Below, piece after piece: positions 41,119-50,624 of a stretch of DNA of 50,655 bases. Both the position numbers and the translations under genes were made by a program. Source of the stretch: Sphingopyxis sp. (GTDB lineage Bacteria; Pseudomonadota; Alphaproteobacteria; Sphingomonadales; Sphingomonadaceae). The notes beneath the pieces were generated by a model, which worked only from the letters and a program-made list of their open reading frames with translations, did no database searches and had not been told where the DNA came from. Each line of letters begins with the position of its first letter. Within the stretch, counting starts at the first letter, position 1. The stretch lies in assembly GCF_019459305.1 (NCBI RefSeq), contig NZ_JAIBES010000028.1:1-50655 (forward strand), written 5' to 3'.

Positions 41119-42293
41119 AGCACCTCGCGATCCTGCTGGCCGCCACCGCGCTATCGGCGTGCTCGACCGGTGAGGAGGCGGTAAAGGCGCCCGATGCACC
41201 GCTGCACAGCCGGATGCTGGTGCTCGACACCCACCTCGACACCCCGCTGCATTTCGAGCGGCAGGGATGGAGCTTTGCCGACCGCCACAGCGCCACGGGC
41301 GATATGGTCCAGCTCGACATTCCGCGGATGAAGGATGGCAATCTCGATGGCGGCTTCTTCGTCATCTACACCGAGCAGGGCGCGCTCGACGCAAAAGGAT
41401 ATGCCGATGCCCTGGCGTTCGCCCGCGAGCGATCCGACCTGATCGACGCGACGATCACCAAGCATGGCGAGGCCATCGGTGCCGCGCGGACCGTCGCTGA
41501 CGCGCGGACGCTGAGCAAGGCTGGCAAGCTCATCGCGTATAAGTCGATGGAAAACAGCTATCCACTTGGCGACGATGTCACGCTGCTCGCCGAGTTCCAC
41601 CAAAAAGGCGTCCGCATGGCGGGGCCGGTGCATTCGAAGACCAACCAGTTCGCCGACAGCGCGACCGGCGAGGCGCGCTGGAGGGGCCTCAGCCCGCTCG
41701 GCAAGCAGTGGGTGGCCGAAATGAACCGGCTCGGCATCGTCATCGACGCCAGCCATGCGTCCGATGCCGCGTTCGATCAGCTGCTGGCGTTGTCGAAATT
41801 TCCGATCATCCTGTCGCATTCGAGCCTGCGCTCGGCCAACGATCATCCGCGCAACCTGGATGAGGGGCGGCTGAAAGCACTGGCGGTGAAGGGCGGCGCG
41901 ATGTGTATCTCGACGATCTTCATGTCGGATATGAACATGACCCCGGCGCGCGGCGAATTGTTCGGCCAATATGAGCGTATCGGCACCTTGTCGCCCGCGC
42001 AGCAGGCCGAGCTCAATCACAAGTGGCGCGAACTCGACAAGACCGAGCCGCTGTGGGCGGCTGATTTCGAGCAATATATGGCAATGGTGCTGCGCGCGAT
42101 CGAAGTCGGCGGCGTCGATCATATCTGCTTTGGCGCCGACTGGGACGGCGGCGGCGGGCTGGCCGGGATCGAGGATATTTCGGCGCTGCCGAAGGTTACC
42201 GAGCGCTTGAAGTCTGCGGGTTACTCCGACGTCGATATCGAAAAGATGTGGAGCGGCAATATCCTGAGGGTGCTGGCGGCGCAGCGCGGATAG
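41115..42293 (+). CDS. M19 membrane-dipeptidase lipoprotein with intact metal site
   Basis: GTG 41115 overlaps the previous stop. The N-terminus MKHLAILLAATALSACSTG carries a lipobox (LSAC, Cys16), so it is a lipoprotein facing the periplasm. All M19 ligands are present: DTHLDTP (His40, Asp42), the Glu in KSMENSY, IDASHAS, ILSHSS and FGADWDG. This is the canonical dinuclear zinc dipeptidase, able to cut L-X/D-Y dipeptides. It is the last gene of the operon, and the contrast with the altered-site M19 at 34017 suggests divided roles. Confidence 0.88.
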   Translation: MKHLAILLAATALSACSTGEEAVKAPDAPLHSRMLVLDTHLDTPLHFERQGWSFADRHSATGDMVQLDIPRMKDGNLDGGFFVIYTEQGALDAKGYADALAFARERSDLIDATITKHGEAIGAARTVADARTLSKAGKLIAYKSMENSYPLGDDVTLLAEFHQKGVRMAGPVHSKTNQFADSATGEARWRGLSPLGKQWVAEMNRLGIVIDASHASDAAFDQLLALSKFPIILSHSSLRSANDHPRNLDEGRLKALAVKGGAMCISTIFMSDMNMTPARGELFGQYERIGTLSPAQQAELNHKWRELDKTEPLWAADFEQYMAMVLRAIEVGGVDHICFGADWDGGGGLAGIEDISALPKVTERLKSAGYSDVDIEKMWSGNILRVLAAQRG

Positions 42294-42393
42294 CATTGCG
42301 ATCCTGGGTTTGCGGCACTGCGGTTAAGCCTTTCGCACCCGCTTCCCGGGGAGACTGGACATTCGCCGCATCGCAATTTATATACCACCCGTT

Positions 42394-43005
42394 ATGGAAA
42401 TCGAAGCCGCCACCGTTTCAAAAGGTCGCCCGCGCGAGTTTTGCGTCGATGCCGCGCTGGCGGCGGCGCTGCGGGTCTTTTGGTCCAAGGGCTATGAGGG
42501 CGCGTCGATGGCTGACCTCACCGAAGCGATGGGGATCACCAAGCCCAGCCTTTACGCCGCGTTTGGCAACAAGGAGGCGCTGTTTAACAAGGCGCTCGAC
42601 CTCTATGAGCGCGAAAAGACCGATTATATGCGCGCCGCGCTCGACGCGCCGACCGCGCGCGGGGTGGCCGAACGGCTGATGTACGGCGCGCTCGATATGT
42701 ACAGCTGTCCCGAAAATCCCAACGGCTGCCTGGGGGTGATCAACTCGGTCGCGTGCGGCGCCGAAGCCGAGTGTATCCGCGAAGCCGTTGTGGCGCGCAG
42801 CGCGGCGGCGAAGCAGGCGATGCTTGAGCGTTTTACGCGCGCCAAGAACGAGGGTGATTTTCCGGACGATGTTGACCCGGCTGGCCTCGCGGCTTTCTTG
42901 ACTGCGATGAACCAGGGCATGGCGGTGCAGGCGGGCGCGGGTGCGACGCGCGCCGAACTCGAGCGGCTGGTCGAAACCGGACTGAAGCTCTGGCCCGGGC
43001 GCTAG
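42394..43005 (+). CDS. TetR/AcrR family regulator
   Basis: The 203-residue protein begins MEIEAATVSKGRPREFCVDAALAAALRVFWSKGYEGASMADLTEAMGITKPSLYAAFGNKEALFNKAL, a textbook TetR HTH (about residues 14-62). The C-terminal ligand domain (SCPENPNGCLGVINSVACGAEAECIREAV) contains several Cys residues, as in redox- or electrophile-sensing members; that role is a guess. It starts about 100 bases after the dipeptidase operon and is probably independent. The twin operator sites are downstream of the gene, not upstream. Confidence 0.82.
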   Translation: MEIEAATVSKGRPREFCVDAALAAALRVFWSKGYEGASMADLTEAMGITKPSLYAAFGNKEALFNKALDLYEREKTDYMRAALDAPTARGVAERLMYGALDMYSCPENPNGCLGVINSVACGAEAECIREAVVARSAAAKQAMLERFTRAKNEGDFPDDVDPAGLAAFLTAMNQGMAVQAGAGATRAELERLVETGLKLWPGR

Positions 43006-43014
43006 TAGAATAAG

Positions 43015-43076
43015 TTTACTGAACGGTACAGAATGCGCTTGACACGGCGCAGATACTTTGTGTACTCACCGGTACA
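43015..43076 (+). promoter_or_regulatory. Promoter flanked by twin TetR-type operators
   Basis: TTTAC-N6-GTACA-like site (43015-43030, TTTACTGAACGGTACA) and a perfect TGTAC-N6-GTACA site (43061-43076, TGTACTCACCGGTACA) flank TTGACA at 43039-43044. The matching architecture indicates a repressor binding twice. The promoter points to the PAS gene at 43261, leaving a leader of about 180 bases in which I see no gene. Confidence 0.6.
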
Positions 43077-43260
43077 TAAACGGGCTCTCCCCCCGGACCG
43101 GCCACCGCGTGACACAGATCGCGCGGCGGCCGGAACCCTTGCATCCGCCAATCGACACCCGTTGCGGCACCGTCGATGCCGGGCCCATCTTTGCCATCGT
43201 TTACGCGGCTTTTACCACTTCTGGTGCATGACATCCCCCGATGTGTTTGGCTGGGGATAA

Positions 43261-44610
43261 ATGATGGACAGCATGCGCGGACTGCTTTCGGGCAGCCACG
43301 ACCAGGACGACGGGGCGATCGATCCGCCCGCGTCGGTCGGTGCCGACGAACGGCGGATGCAGGTGCGCGCCTATAATTACTGGGCGTCGCTGCTTTCCGA
43401 TCGCGCTTATCCGTCGGTCGAAGACCTCGATCTGGAGCGCGCGGATTTCGGGTCTCATTCGGTGCTGCTCGACTTCACCGCCGGAGTCGATAATCCCGGT
43501 ATCGCCTTTGTCGGCGACCGGCTGCGCGAAGAATCGCAGATCGACGAGGATGTCCATTACATCAGCCAGATTCCGGGCCGCTCGCTGCTGTCGCGGCTGA
43601 CCGACCATTATCTTCAGATCATCGCCAACCGCGCCCCGATCGGCTTTGAGGCCGAGTTCGTCAACGATCGCGGCGTCACGATCATGTATCGTGGCATCTT
43701 GCTGCCCTTTTCGTCCGACGACGACACGATCGATTTTATCATGGGCGTGATCAACTGGAAAGAAGCGGCGCCAGCCGATCAGGCCGCCGAATTGTTGCTG
43801 TCGGTTGAACAGGCGCTGCGCAGCGCCGCGCCGCTGACCGCGCCGGTGCCGGTGTGGGCCGACGGTCCCGACAGCGAACATCTTGACGATGACGCCGATG
43901 GAGATGCGACCCCCGGCTTTGGCGCTTTGATCGACAAGAGCGACGTGCCCATCGTCGCCGCGCCCAATGCCGACGATGCGTATGTGAGCGACAGCGACCC
44001 CGGCGCCGACGCCGAACTCGCCGACTGGCTCGCGCTCGCGCGCGAAACCGCCGAGCGCGCGATTGCCGCCGACAGTCGCAGCCGCGGCGCGCTGTATCAG
44101 GCGGTCGCCAAAGCATGGGATTTCGCGCTGGTCGCAGAGCAGCAGCCCGGCGCCTTTGCTGCCCTGCTCGACGATGCCGGACTTGCGGTGCAGGACCGCG
44201 CCCCGATGACGCCGGTCGTAAAGCTGGTTTTCGGCGCGACTTACGACAAAACCCGCCTTGCCGAATATGCCTGTGTACTGGGCCATGCCAAGGATGAAGG
44301 CATCGGCCGCGGCGAACTCGCCGCTTATCTCGACCGCTATCCGGGCGGCCTGAAAGGCTTGGTCAAGGACGCGCGCGCGCGTCGTAAACCCGAGCGTGAT
44401 ACCGAGCCGAAAGCCGACGACAAACTCGCCGCTTTGCGCACCGCGCATCCGGCGATCATCCTCGAGCATGACGCCGGTGACGCCGAATTTGTCGTGCTGA
44501 TCGCGCGCGCCATGCCGGGCGGGCATATCGGCATCGTCGCCAAAGCTGCTGATGATCCGGCGCTGATCGCCAAGCTGGCGCGCAAGGCGGTGCCGATTAC
44601 CGGCGGCTAA
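43261..44610 (+). CDS. PAS-domain protein, hypothetical
   Basis: The N-terminal about 150 residues (YNYWASLLSDRAYPSVEDLDLERADFG, then SVLLDFTAGVDNPGIAFVGDRLREE, then IIANRAPIGFEAEFVNDRG, then MYRGILLPFSSDDDTIDFIMGVINWKE) form a PAS_5-type domain like those used in alphaproteobacterial sensory proteins. The rest is acidic linker (about 200-250) plus a helical C-terminal part (EHDAGDAEFVVLIARAMPGGHIGIVAKAADD) without kinase or cyclase signature. It is found next to the NAD-glutamate dehydrogenase here. Role unknown; a cytoplasmic sensor is likely. Confidence 0.65.
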   Translation: MMDSMRGLLSGSHDQDDGAIDPPASVGADERRMQVRAYNYWASLLSDRAYPSVEDLDLERADFGSHSVLLDFTAGVDNPGIAFVGDRLREESQIDEDVHYISQIPGRSLLSRLTDHYLQIIANRAPIGFEAEFVNDRGVTIMYRGILLPFSSDDDTIDFIMGVINWKEAAPADQAAELLLSVEQALRSAAPLTAPVPVWADGPDSEHLDDDADGDATPGFGALIDKSDVPIVAAPNADDAYVSDSDPGADAELADWLALARETAERAIAADSRSRGALYQAVAKAWDFALVAEQQPGAFAALLDDAGLAVQDRAPMTPVVKLVFGATYDKTRLAEYACVLGHAKDEGIGRGELAAYLDRYPGGLKGLVKDARARRKPERDTEPKADDKLAALRTAHPAIILEHDAGDAEFVVLIARAMPGGHIGIVAKAADDPALIAKLARKAVPITGG

Positions 44611-44762
44611 CGGCGCTTGCGCAACAGTCGATCCGAAACGTGAAATATTTTAACGTGGGCGCGCGAACGAGGTCTTGAGCCGCGCGCGCCACAGGCGCAT
44701 AGGGTGGGGAGCGAACGGGCCCCCGCCGATCGTCGGCAGGGATCCCCATCTTTTGGTTCGGG

Positions 44763-47700
44763 ATGCTGCACTTTATGCCTCAAAATTCGTCCGACATGCC
44801 GGAAACGGACACGCCCACCGCCACCACCGCTAAAGTCCCCGCCAAAATTGCCGCCGCCTATCTGGCGGCGCTGCATGGCAGCGCGCTGCCGGGCGAGGGT
44901 GACGATATGGACAAGGCGGCACTGGTCGACGCCAGCCATTTCGCCGGGCGCGCTTCGCTCGACCGCGCTGCCGACACTCCGTCGCTGCTGCTCGAACCGA
45001 TGGCCGCCGACGGCACCGACCGCCGCATGCGGCTCGTCATCGTCAACGACGACATGCCCTTCCTCGTCGATTCGACCTCGCAGATGGTCGCGGCGCAGGG
45101 GCTTGCCGTCCACCGCATCCTCCACCCCGTCGTCGCCGTGAAGCGCGATGCCAAGGGACAGCTGCTCGAAGCGGGTGAAGGTCCGGCGCGCGAGTCGGTG
45201 ATCTATATGGAGCTGGAGCGCGGCGACGCCCGCGCCCGCCGCCGCCTGCTCGACGCACTCGAAGCGGCGCTGCGCGATGTCCGCGCCGCGGTACGCGACT
45301 GGCGTGCGATGCGCGCCGCGATGCTCGCCGATGCCGCGATGCGCGTCGACGGCGAGGCGGCCGAACTGCTCCGGTGGTTCGAAGGCGGGGCGATGACCCA
45401 GCTCGGCCATGAATGGCGAATGCGCGACGGCAAGGTGCAGGATCCGCTGGGGGTCAGCGAGAGCAGCGAGAGCCAGCTCTTGTCCCCCGCCGCACTCGAT
45501 GCGGCGTTCGCCTGGTTTGATGGCGGTGGCCATGCGCCGCTGCTGATCAAATCGAACCGGTTGTCTGCGGTCCACCGCCGGGTGCTGCTCGACCTCGTCA
45601 TTGTCCCCGAACTCAAGGGCAAAAAGGTCGAGCGCCTGTCGATCCACGCCGGTTTGTGGACGAGCGCCGCGCTGTCTGCGCGCCCCGACAAGGTGCCCGT
45701 ACTGCGCGCCCAGCTCGACGCGCTAATGACCAAATTTGGCTTCGATCCGTCGGGCCATGCCGGCAAGGCGCTGGCCCACGCGCTCACCGCGCTGCCGCAC
45801 GACTTGCTCATCGCATTCGACGCGACCTCACTCGAAGCGCTGGTGCTGACGTCGATGTCGATCACCGACCGCCCGCGCCCGAAACTGGTGACGGTGCGCA
45901 GCGCACTTGGCCGCCATCTGTTCGTGTTCGTCTGGCTGCCGCGTGACGAGGTGTCGACCGGTCGCCGCATCGCGGTCGAAGCAATGCTGGTGCGCGAGGC
46001 GAAAGCCGGTGTGATCGGCTGGACGATGGTGCTCGAAGACGGCGGCGCGGCGCTGCTGCGCTACACGCTCGACCTGCGCAGCGGCGGGGTCGTTCCCGAC
46101 ACCGACGCGCTCAATACCCAGCTCGAACAGATGGTGCGCGGCTGGCAGCCCGAGGTCGAAGCGGCGCTGGCGAAGCGCGGCGATCCCGGGCGCGCCGCGG
46201 CGCTGGCGGCACGCTTTGCCCCGACCTTCCCCCCCAATTACCGCAACCTTTATAATCCCGAGGAAGCGGCGCGCGACATCCTGCGCCTGCGCGATCTCGA
46301 CGCCGAAAATCCGCGCAGCGTGCGGCTGGCGAAGAAAAGCCTCGACGGCGACGACCGGCTGCGGCTGAAAGTGTACAGCGCGGTGGGGCCGCTCGCCTTG
46401 TCCGACGTTGTTCCCGCGCTTGAACATTTCGGCTTCGAAGTGCTCGAAGAAATCCCGACCGCGCTCGGCCAGAGCCGTGCGCCGGGGATGGAGGCCGACG
46501 ACGAACAGCCGATCGTCATCCACGATTTCACTCTGCGCCTGCCCGCCAATGTCGATGAACTTGCGCTGCTGCCCTACGCCGAAGTGATCGAAGGCGCGAT
46601 CGCCGCGGTGCTCGGCGGCAAGGCCGAGAATGACGCGTTCAACGAACTGGTGCTGACCAACCAGACCGATCCGCGCGCCATCGTGTGGCTGCGCGCCTGG
46701 TTCCGTTACCTGCGTCAGGGTGGCTCGGCCTATGGCATGGACACGGTTGTCAGCGCGCTGCGCCATGCGCCCGCACTCACCGGGGCGCTGATCGAGCGCT
46801 TCGGCACCCTGCACGATCCCAAGGCACGCGATGCGAAGCGCGCCGAAGCGCTCGAAGCCGACATTCTTGCGGGCTTTGCCGACATCAAATCAATCGACGA
46901 GGATCGCATCCTCCGCCTGTTCCATGCCGTGATCGGCGCGACGCTGCGCACCAATGCCTTTTCTCCCGCGGCAGCGGAAGCGCTGGCGTTCAAGATCGAT
47001 AGCAGCAAAGTCCCGGGCCTGCCCAAACCGCTTCCGTGGCGCGAAGTGTGGGTCTATTCGCCGCGCGTCGAGGGCATTCACCTGCGCGCTGGTCCGGTCG
47101 CGCGCGGCGGCCTCCGCTGGTCGGATCGCCGCGACGACTTCCGCACCGAGATACTCGGGCTGATGAAGGCGCAGCGCGTCAAGAATGCCGTCATCGTGCC
47201 GACCGGCGCGAAGGGCGGTTTCTATCCCAAGGCGCTGCCCGACGCGTCGCTCGACCGCGATGCATGGTTCGCCGAGGGCACCGAATGCTATCGCATCTTC
47301 ATCCGCTCCTTGCTGTCGATCACCGACAATCTGGTCGCGGGCAAAGTCGAGCATCCCAAGGGCGTCGTGATCCACGACGGCGACGATCCCTATTTCGTCG
47401 TCGCCGCCGACAAGGGCACCGCGACCTTCTCCGACGTCGCCAATGCGCTCGCGATGGAACGCGATTTCTGGCTCGGCGATGCGTTCGCGAGCGGTGGGTC
47501 GAACGGCTATGACCACAAGGCGATGGGCATCACCGCCAAGGGCGCGTGGCTGTCGGTTCGGCGCCATTTCGCCGAAATGGGCGTCGATGTGCAGAGCGAC
47601 ACGATCCGCGTCGTCGGTTGCGGCGACATGTCGGGTGACGTGTTTGGCAATGGCATGCTGCTGTCGAAAGCAATCCAGCTGGTCGCGGCATTCGACCATC

Positions 47701-49481
47701 GCCACATCTTCCTCGACCCCAATCCCGATCCGGCAAAAAGCTGGAAAGAACGCGAGCGGATGTTCAACCTGCCGCGCTCATCCTGGACCGATTATAACGC
47801 CAAGCTGATCTCCAAGGGTGGCGGCGTCTTCCCGCGCAGCCAGAAGAGCATCCCGCTGAGCGCAGAAGTGCAGGCGTTGCTCGGCCTGTCGGTCAGCGAG
47901 ATCGACCCTGGCTCGCTGATCTCGGCGATCCTGAAGGCGCCCGCCGACCTGCTGTGGTTCGGCGGCATCGGTACCTATGTGAAGGCGGCGAGCCAGAATA
48001 ATGCCGAGGTCGGCGACCCGGCCAACGACGCGCTGCGCGTGGATGCCGAGGATCTGCGTGTGAAAGCCGTCGGCGAAGGTGCGAACCTGGGCACCACGCA
48101 GGCCGCACGCATCGCTTTTTCGGCGAAGGGCGGACGGATCAACACCGACTTCATCGACAACAGCGCCGGCGTCGATTGTTCGGATAATGAGGTCAATATC
48201 AAGATCGCACTGAACCGCGAGATGGCCGAAGGACGACTGGCGCAAGAGACGCGTGACGCACTGCTGGTGCGGATGACCGACGATGTCGCCGAACTGGTGC
48301 TCGAGGATAACCGCCTTCAGGCGCTGGCGCTGTCGATCGCCGAAAAGGGCGGCTCGGCGGCGGTGCCTTCCTATGTCCGGCTGATGGAGACGTTCGAGGC
48401 GTCGGGCCGGCTCGATCGCAAGGTCGAAGGTCTGGCGGCGAACGACGAGCTGCTCCGCCGCGCCGCCGAAGGGCGCGGGCTGACGCGTCCCGAACTCGCT
48501 GTGCTGTTGTCGACCGCCAAGCTCGCGTTGCAGGAAGTGATCGAGAACAGCAGCCTGCCCGACGATCCGGCGCTGGCAAGCGACCTTGCGGCGGCGTTTC
48601 CGGCCGAAATGCAGCGCGATTTTGCGGCGGCGATCGCCGATCACCAGCTGCGCCGCGAAATCATTGCGACGAAGATCGCCAACCGAATCATCAACCGCAT
48701 GGGCATCGTCCATCCGTTCGAACTGGTCGAGGAAGAGGGCTGCGCGCTCGGCGATATCGCTGCGGCATTTGTCGCGGTCGAGCGCCTGCTCGGCATGCCC
48801 GCGATCTGGACCGCGCTGGACGATGCCAAGATTGCTGAGAGCGTGCGCTTGTCGCTATTTGCCCAAGCGGCGTCGGCGATGACCTCGCAGATGGCCGATC
48901 TGCTGCGCGTGACCCAGACCTTGTCGCAGGCCGGACCGGTGGTTGCGCGGCTCGAACCCGGGGTCGATCGGTTGAACGCCAGCGTCGATGGGCTGCTCAG
49001 CCCCTCGGTCAAGCGCCAGTGGGACATGCTGACCCAGCAATTGCTCGACGCCGGCGCGCCCGAGGCGCTGACCGCGGCGGTCGTGCGGCTGTTCAAGACC
49101 GACGGCGCGATCGGGATCGTCGATCTTGCCGAGCGGCGCGGCGACGACGAGGTCGCGGTAACCAGCGCCTTCACCCATTTGGGCGAAGCGCTCGGGCTCG
49201 ACTGGGCGCAGACGCTGGCGGCGCATATGAGCCCCGGCGATCCCTGGGAACGCCTGCTTGTCAACAGCCTGGCGCGCGATTTCCAGCAGATGCGGCTGGG
49301 CTTCCTCGCGGGGCTTCCCAAGGGCGACCTCGACGCGGCGGTGACCAAATGGCTCGCCGACCATGCCCCGCGCGTCGAACAGTTCCGCGCGACGGTTGAG
49401 CGTGCGCGGACGATCCCGAACCCCAACGGCGCGATGCTGTCGCACATTGCGGGGCAGGCGCGCGGGCTTTTGGGGAGGTAA
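44763..49481 (+). CDS. gdhB: NAD-dependent glutamate dehydrogenase, large (about 180 kDa) type
   Basis: The 1572-residue protein has the large-GDH layout: an N-terminal regulatory region with ACT-like parts (RLVIVNDDMPFLVDSTSQMVAAQGLAVHRILHPVV), a catalytic core around 720-1250 (GPVARGGLRWSDRRDDFRTEILGLMKAQRVKNAVIVPTGAKGGF, RVVGCGDMSGDVFGNGML, VGEGANLGTTQAARI), and a C-terminal helical domain (RPELAVLLSTAKL, NRIINRMGIVHPFEL). It oxidises L-glutamate to 2-oxoglutarate and ammonia. Starts at 44775 or 44796 are possible. It could receive L-Glu from the D-Glu pathway upstream, though it is probably also a general housekeeping gene. Confidence 0.93.
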   Translation: MLHFMPQNSSDMPETDTPTATTAKVPAKIAAAYLAALHGSALPGEGDDMDKAALVDASHFAGRASLDRAADTPSLLLEPMAADGTDRRMRLVIVNDDMPFLVDSTSQMVAAQGLAVHRILHPVVAVKRDAKGQLLEAGEGPARESVIYMELERGDARARRRLLDALEAALRDVRAAVRDWRAMRAAMLADAAMRVDGEAAELLRWFEGGAMTQLGHEWRMRDGKVQDPLGVSESSESQLLSPAALDAAFAWFDGGGHAPLLIKSNRLSAVHRRVLLDLVIVPELKGKKVERLSIHAGLWTSAALSARPDKVPVLRAQLDALMTKFGFDPSGHAGKALAHALTALPHDLLIAFDATSLEALVLTSMSITDRPRPKLVTVRSALGRHLFVFVWLPRDEVSTGRRIAVEAMLVREAKAGVIGWTMVLEDGGAALLRYTLDLRSGGVVPDTDALNTQLEQMVRGWQPEVEAALAKRGDPGRAAALAARFAPTFPPNYRNLYNPEEAARDILRLRDLDAENPRSVRLAKKSLDGDDRLRLKVYSAVGPLALSDVVPALEHFGFEVLEEIPTALGQSRAPGMEADDEQPIVIHDFTLRLPANVDELALLPYAEVIEGAIAAVLGGKAENDAFNELVLTNQTDPRAIVWLRAWFRYLRQGGSAYGMDTVVSALRHAPALTGALIERFGTLHDPKARDAKRAEALEADILAGFADIKSIDEDRILRLFHAVIGATLRTNAFSPAAAEALAFKIDSSKVPGLPKPLPWREVWVYSPRVEGIHLRAGPVARGGLRWSDRRDDFRTEILGLMKAQRVKNAVIVPTGAKGGFYPKALPDASLDRDAWFAEGTECYRIFIRSLLSITDNLVAGKVEHPKGVVIHDGDDPYFVVAADKGTATFSDVANALAMERDFWLGDAFASGGSNGYDHKAMGITAKGAWLSVRRHFAEMGVDVQSDTIRVVGCGDMSGDVFGNGMLLSKAIQLVAAFDHRHIFLDPNPDPAKSWKERERMFNLPRSSWTDYNAKLISKGGGVFPRSQKSIPLSAEVQALLGLSVSEIDPGSLISAILKAPADLLWFGGIGTYVKAASQNNAEVGDPANDALRVDAEDLRVKAVGEGANLGTTQAARIAFSAKGGRINTDFIDNSAGVDCSDNEVNIKIALNREMAEGRLAQETRDALLVRMTDDVAELVLEDNRLQALALSIAEKGGSAAVPSYVRLMETFEASGRLDRKVEGLAANDELLRRAAEGRGLTRPELAVLLSTAKLALQEVIENSSLPDDPALASDLAAAFPAEMQRDFAAAIADHQLRREIIATKIANRIINRMGIVHPFELVEEEGCALGDIAAAFVAVERLLGMPAIWTALDDAKIAESVRLSLFAQAASAMTSQMADLLRVTQTLSQAGPVVARLEPGVDRLNASVDGLLSPSVKRQWDMLTQQLLDAGAPEALTAAVVRLFKTDGAIGIVDLAERRGDDEVAVTSAFTHLGEALGLDWAQTLAAHMSPGDPWERLLVNSLARDFQQMRLGFLAGLPKGDLDAAVTKWLADHAPRVEQFRATVERARTIPNPNGAMLSHIAGQARGLLGR

Positions 49482-50338
49482 TGCCCTTCCAGCCCCGCGT
49501 CGTGATGCTCGTGCCGGCGCCTAACTATACCGAAAACTGGCAGCCTGCCTTGGCCCGCAAGGCGGCGGCGCTGACCGGCGCCGGGCTGATCGTCGAACAG
49601 CGCGTGTGGACCGACCCTGGCGACCTGTCGGGCTATGACCTGATCCTGCCGCTCTTTGCCTGGGGGTATCAGCGCGACGTCGCGACCTGGTACGCGCTGC
49701 TCGATCGGCTGGAGACCGACGCGCTGCCGGTCGCCAATCCGGTGCCGGTGCTGCGCTGGAACAGCGACAAGGCGTATCTGGCCGACCTCGGCACCAAGGG
49801 TGTCGCGGTGGTGCCGACGGTCGAGGTTGCGGCGCTGGACGATGCCAGCCTTGCCGACGCGCGAGCGCAACTCGGCACGGAAGAGGTTGTTATCAAACCC
49901 GCGATTTCGGGCGGCGCCGACGGTACTCACCGCATCGCGGCGGGCGACGCGATGCCGCTCGACGCACTCGGCCAGCGCCGCCTCGTCCAGCCGCTGATGC
50001 CCGGCATCCTGACCGACGGCGAATATTCGCTGTTCTTCTTCGCGGGCAATTTCAGCCACGCTATCGTCAAACGGCCCGCGGCGGGCGACTTTCGTGTCCA
50101 GGAGCAATTCGGTGGGCGCGAGTCGGGGTGGGACGCGAGTGCCGATGCGCAAGCGCTGGCAGCAGCAGCGCTGGCCGCGGCTCCCGCACCGCCAGTTTAC
50201 GCGCGCGTCGATATGGTCGGCGATGCAGCAGGCAAGCTCCACATCATGGAACTCGAACTGATCGAACCCTCGCTGTTCCTGCATCATGCTCCCGACAAGG
50301 GAGCGGCGTTCGGGCATGCGGTGTACGCCGCGATCTAG
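49481..50338 (+). CDS. ATP-grasp (RimK-like) family protein
   Basis: It overlaps the GDH stop (TAATG). The 285-residue protein starts with a pre-ATP-grasp domain (VVMLVPAPNYTENWQPALARKAAALTGAGL, then YDLILPLFAWGYQRDVATWYALLDRL), then ATP-grasp signatures (PVLRWNSDKAYLADL, EVVIKPAISGGADGTHRI, RLVQPLMPGILTDGEYSLFFFAGNFSHAIVKRP, and the metal-binding MELELIEPSLFLHH). Members ligate amino acids or make peptide-like bonds in the cytoplasm. The substrate is unknown; coupling to GDH suggests an amino-acid related function, a weak inference. Confidence 0.8.
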   Translation: MPFQPRVVMLVPAPNYTENWQPALARKAAALTGAGLIVEQRVWTDPGDLSGYDLILPLFAWGYQRDVATWYALLDRLETDALPVANPVPVLRWNSDKAYLADLGTKGVAVVPTVEVAALDDASLADARAQLGTEEVVIKPAISGGADGTHRIAAGDAMPLDALGQRRLVQPLMPGILTDGEYSLFFFAGNFSHAIVKRPAAGDFRVQEQFGGRESGWDASADAQALAAAALAAAPAPPVYARVDMVGDAAGKLHIMELELIEPSLFLHHAPDKGAAFGHAVYAAI

Positions 50339-50574
50339 TCGGCGGTCCGCCGCCGCCACAACCATTGCCGGATCGCCGAGGTCAGGTTCGGTGGATCGTC
50401 GGCCTCCATCCGCGCGACGTCGATTCGCGCGACGAGCGCGTTGACAGGCAGCGCCTGCCGCACCGCCTCGGCCTCCAGCGCGTCCCAGAACATTGGCTCG
50501 AGGCTGATCGAGGTCGGGTGACCGGCGATGGTGACCGAGCGTTTGACGGGAGGGTGCAAGGGCTGGGTCATCAA
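50335..50574 (-). CDS. Ribbon-helix-helix domain protein
   Basis: This 79-residue protein reads VKRSVTIAGHPTSISLEPMFWDALEAEAVRQALPVNALVARID, matching RHH_4-type domains (xRSVTIAGHxTSISLExxFWxALxxxA), with the beta strand 10-19 and two helices. It overlaps the end of the convergent ATP-grasp gene by four bases. It is likely a small DNA-binding or accessory regulator. Met2 is an equally good start. Confidence 0.75.
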   Translation of the reverse strand: MMTQPLHPPVKRSVTIAGHPTSISLEPMFWDALEAEAVRQALPVNALVARIDVARMEADDPPNLTSAIRQWLWRRRTAD

Positions 50575-50624
50575 TCGGAGCTCCAGTGGCGGCCGGGAAA
50601 CCCGCGCCCGCCCGCAACCCCGGT

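Noticed and set aside
48641-50617. 658-codon leftward frame opposite GDH and the ATP-grasp gene
   Set aside because: It is antisense to two recognised genes, Arg/Ser-rich and without motifs.
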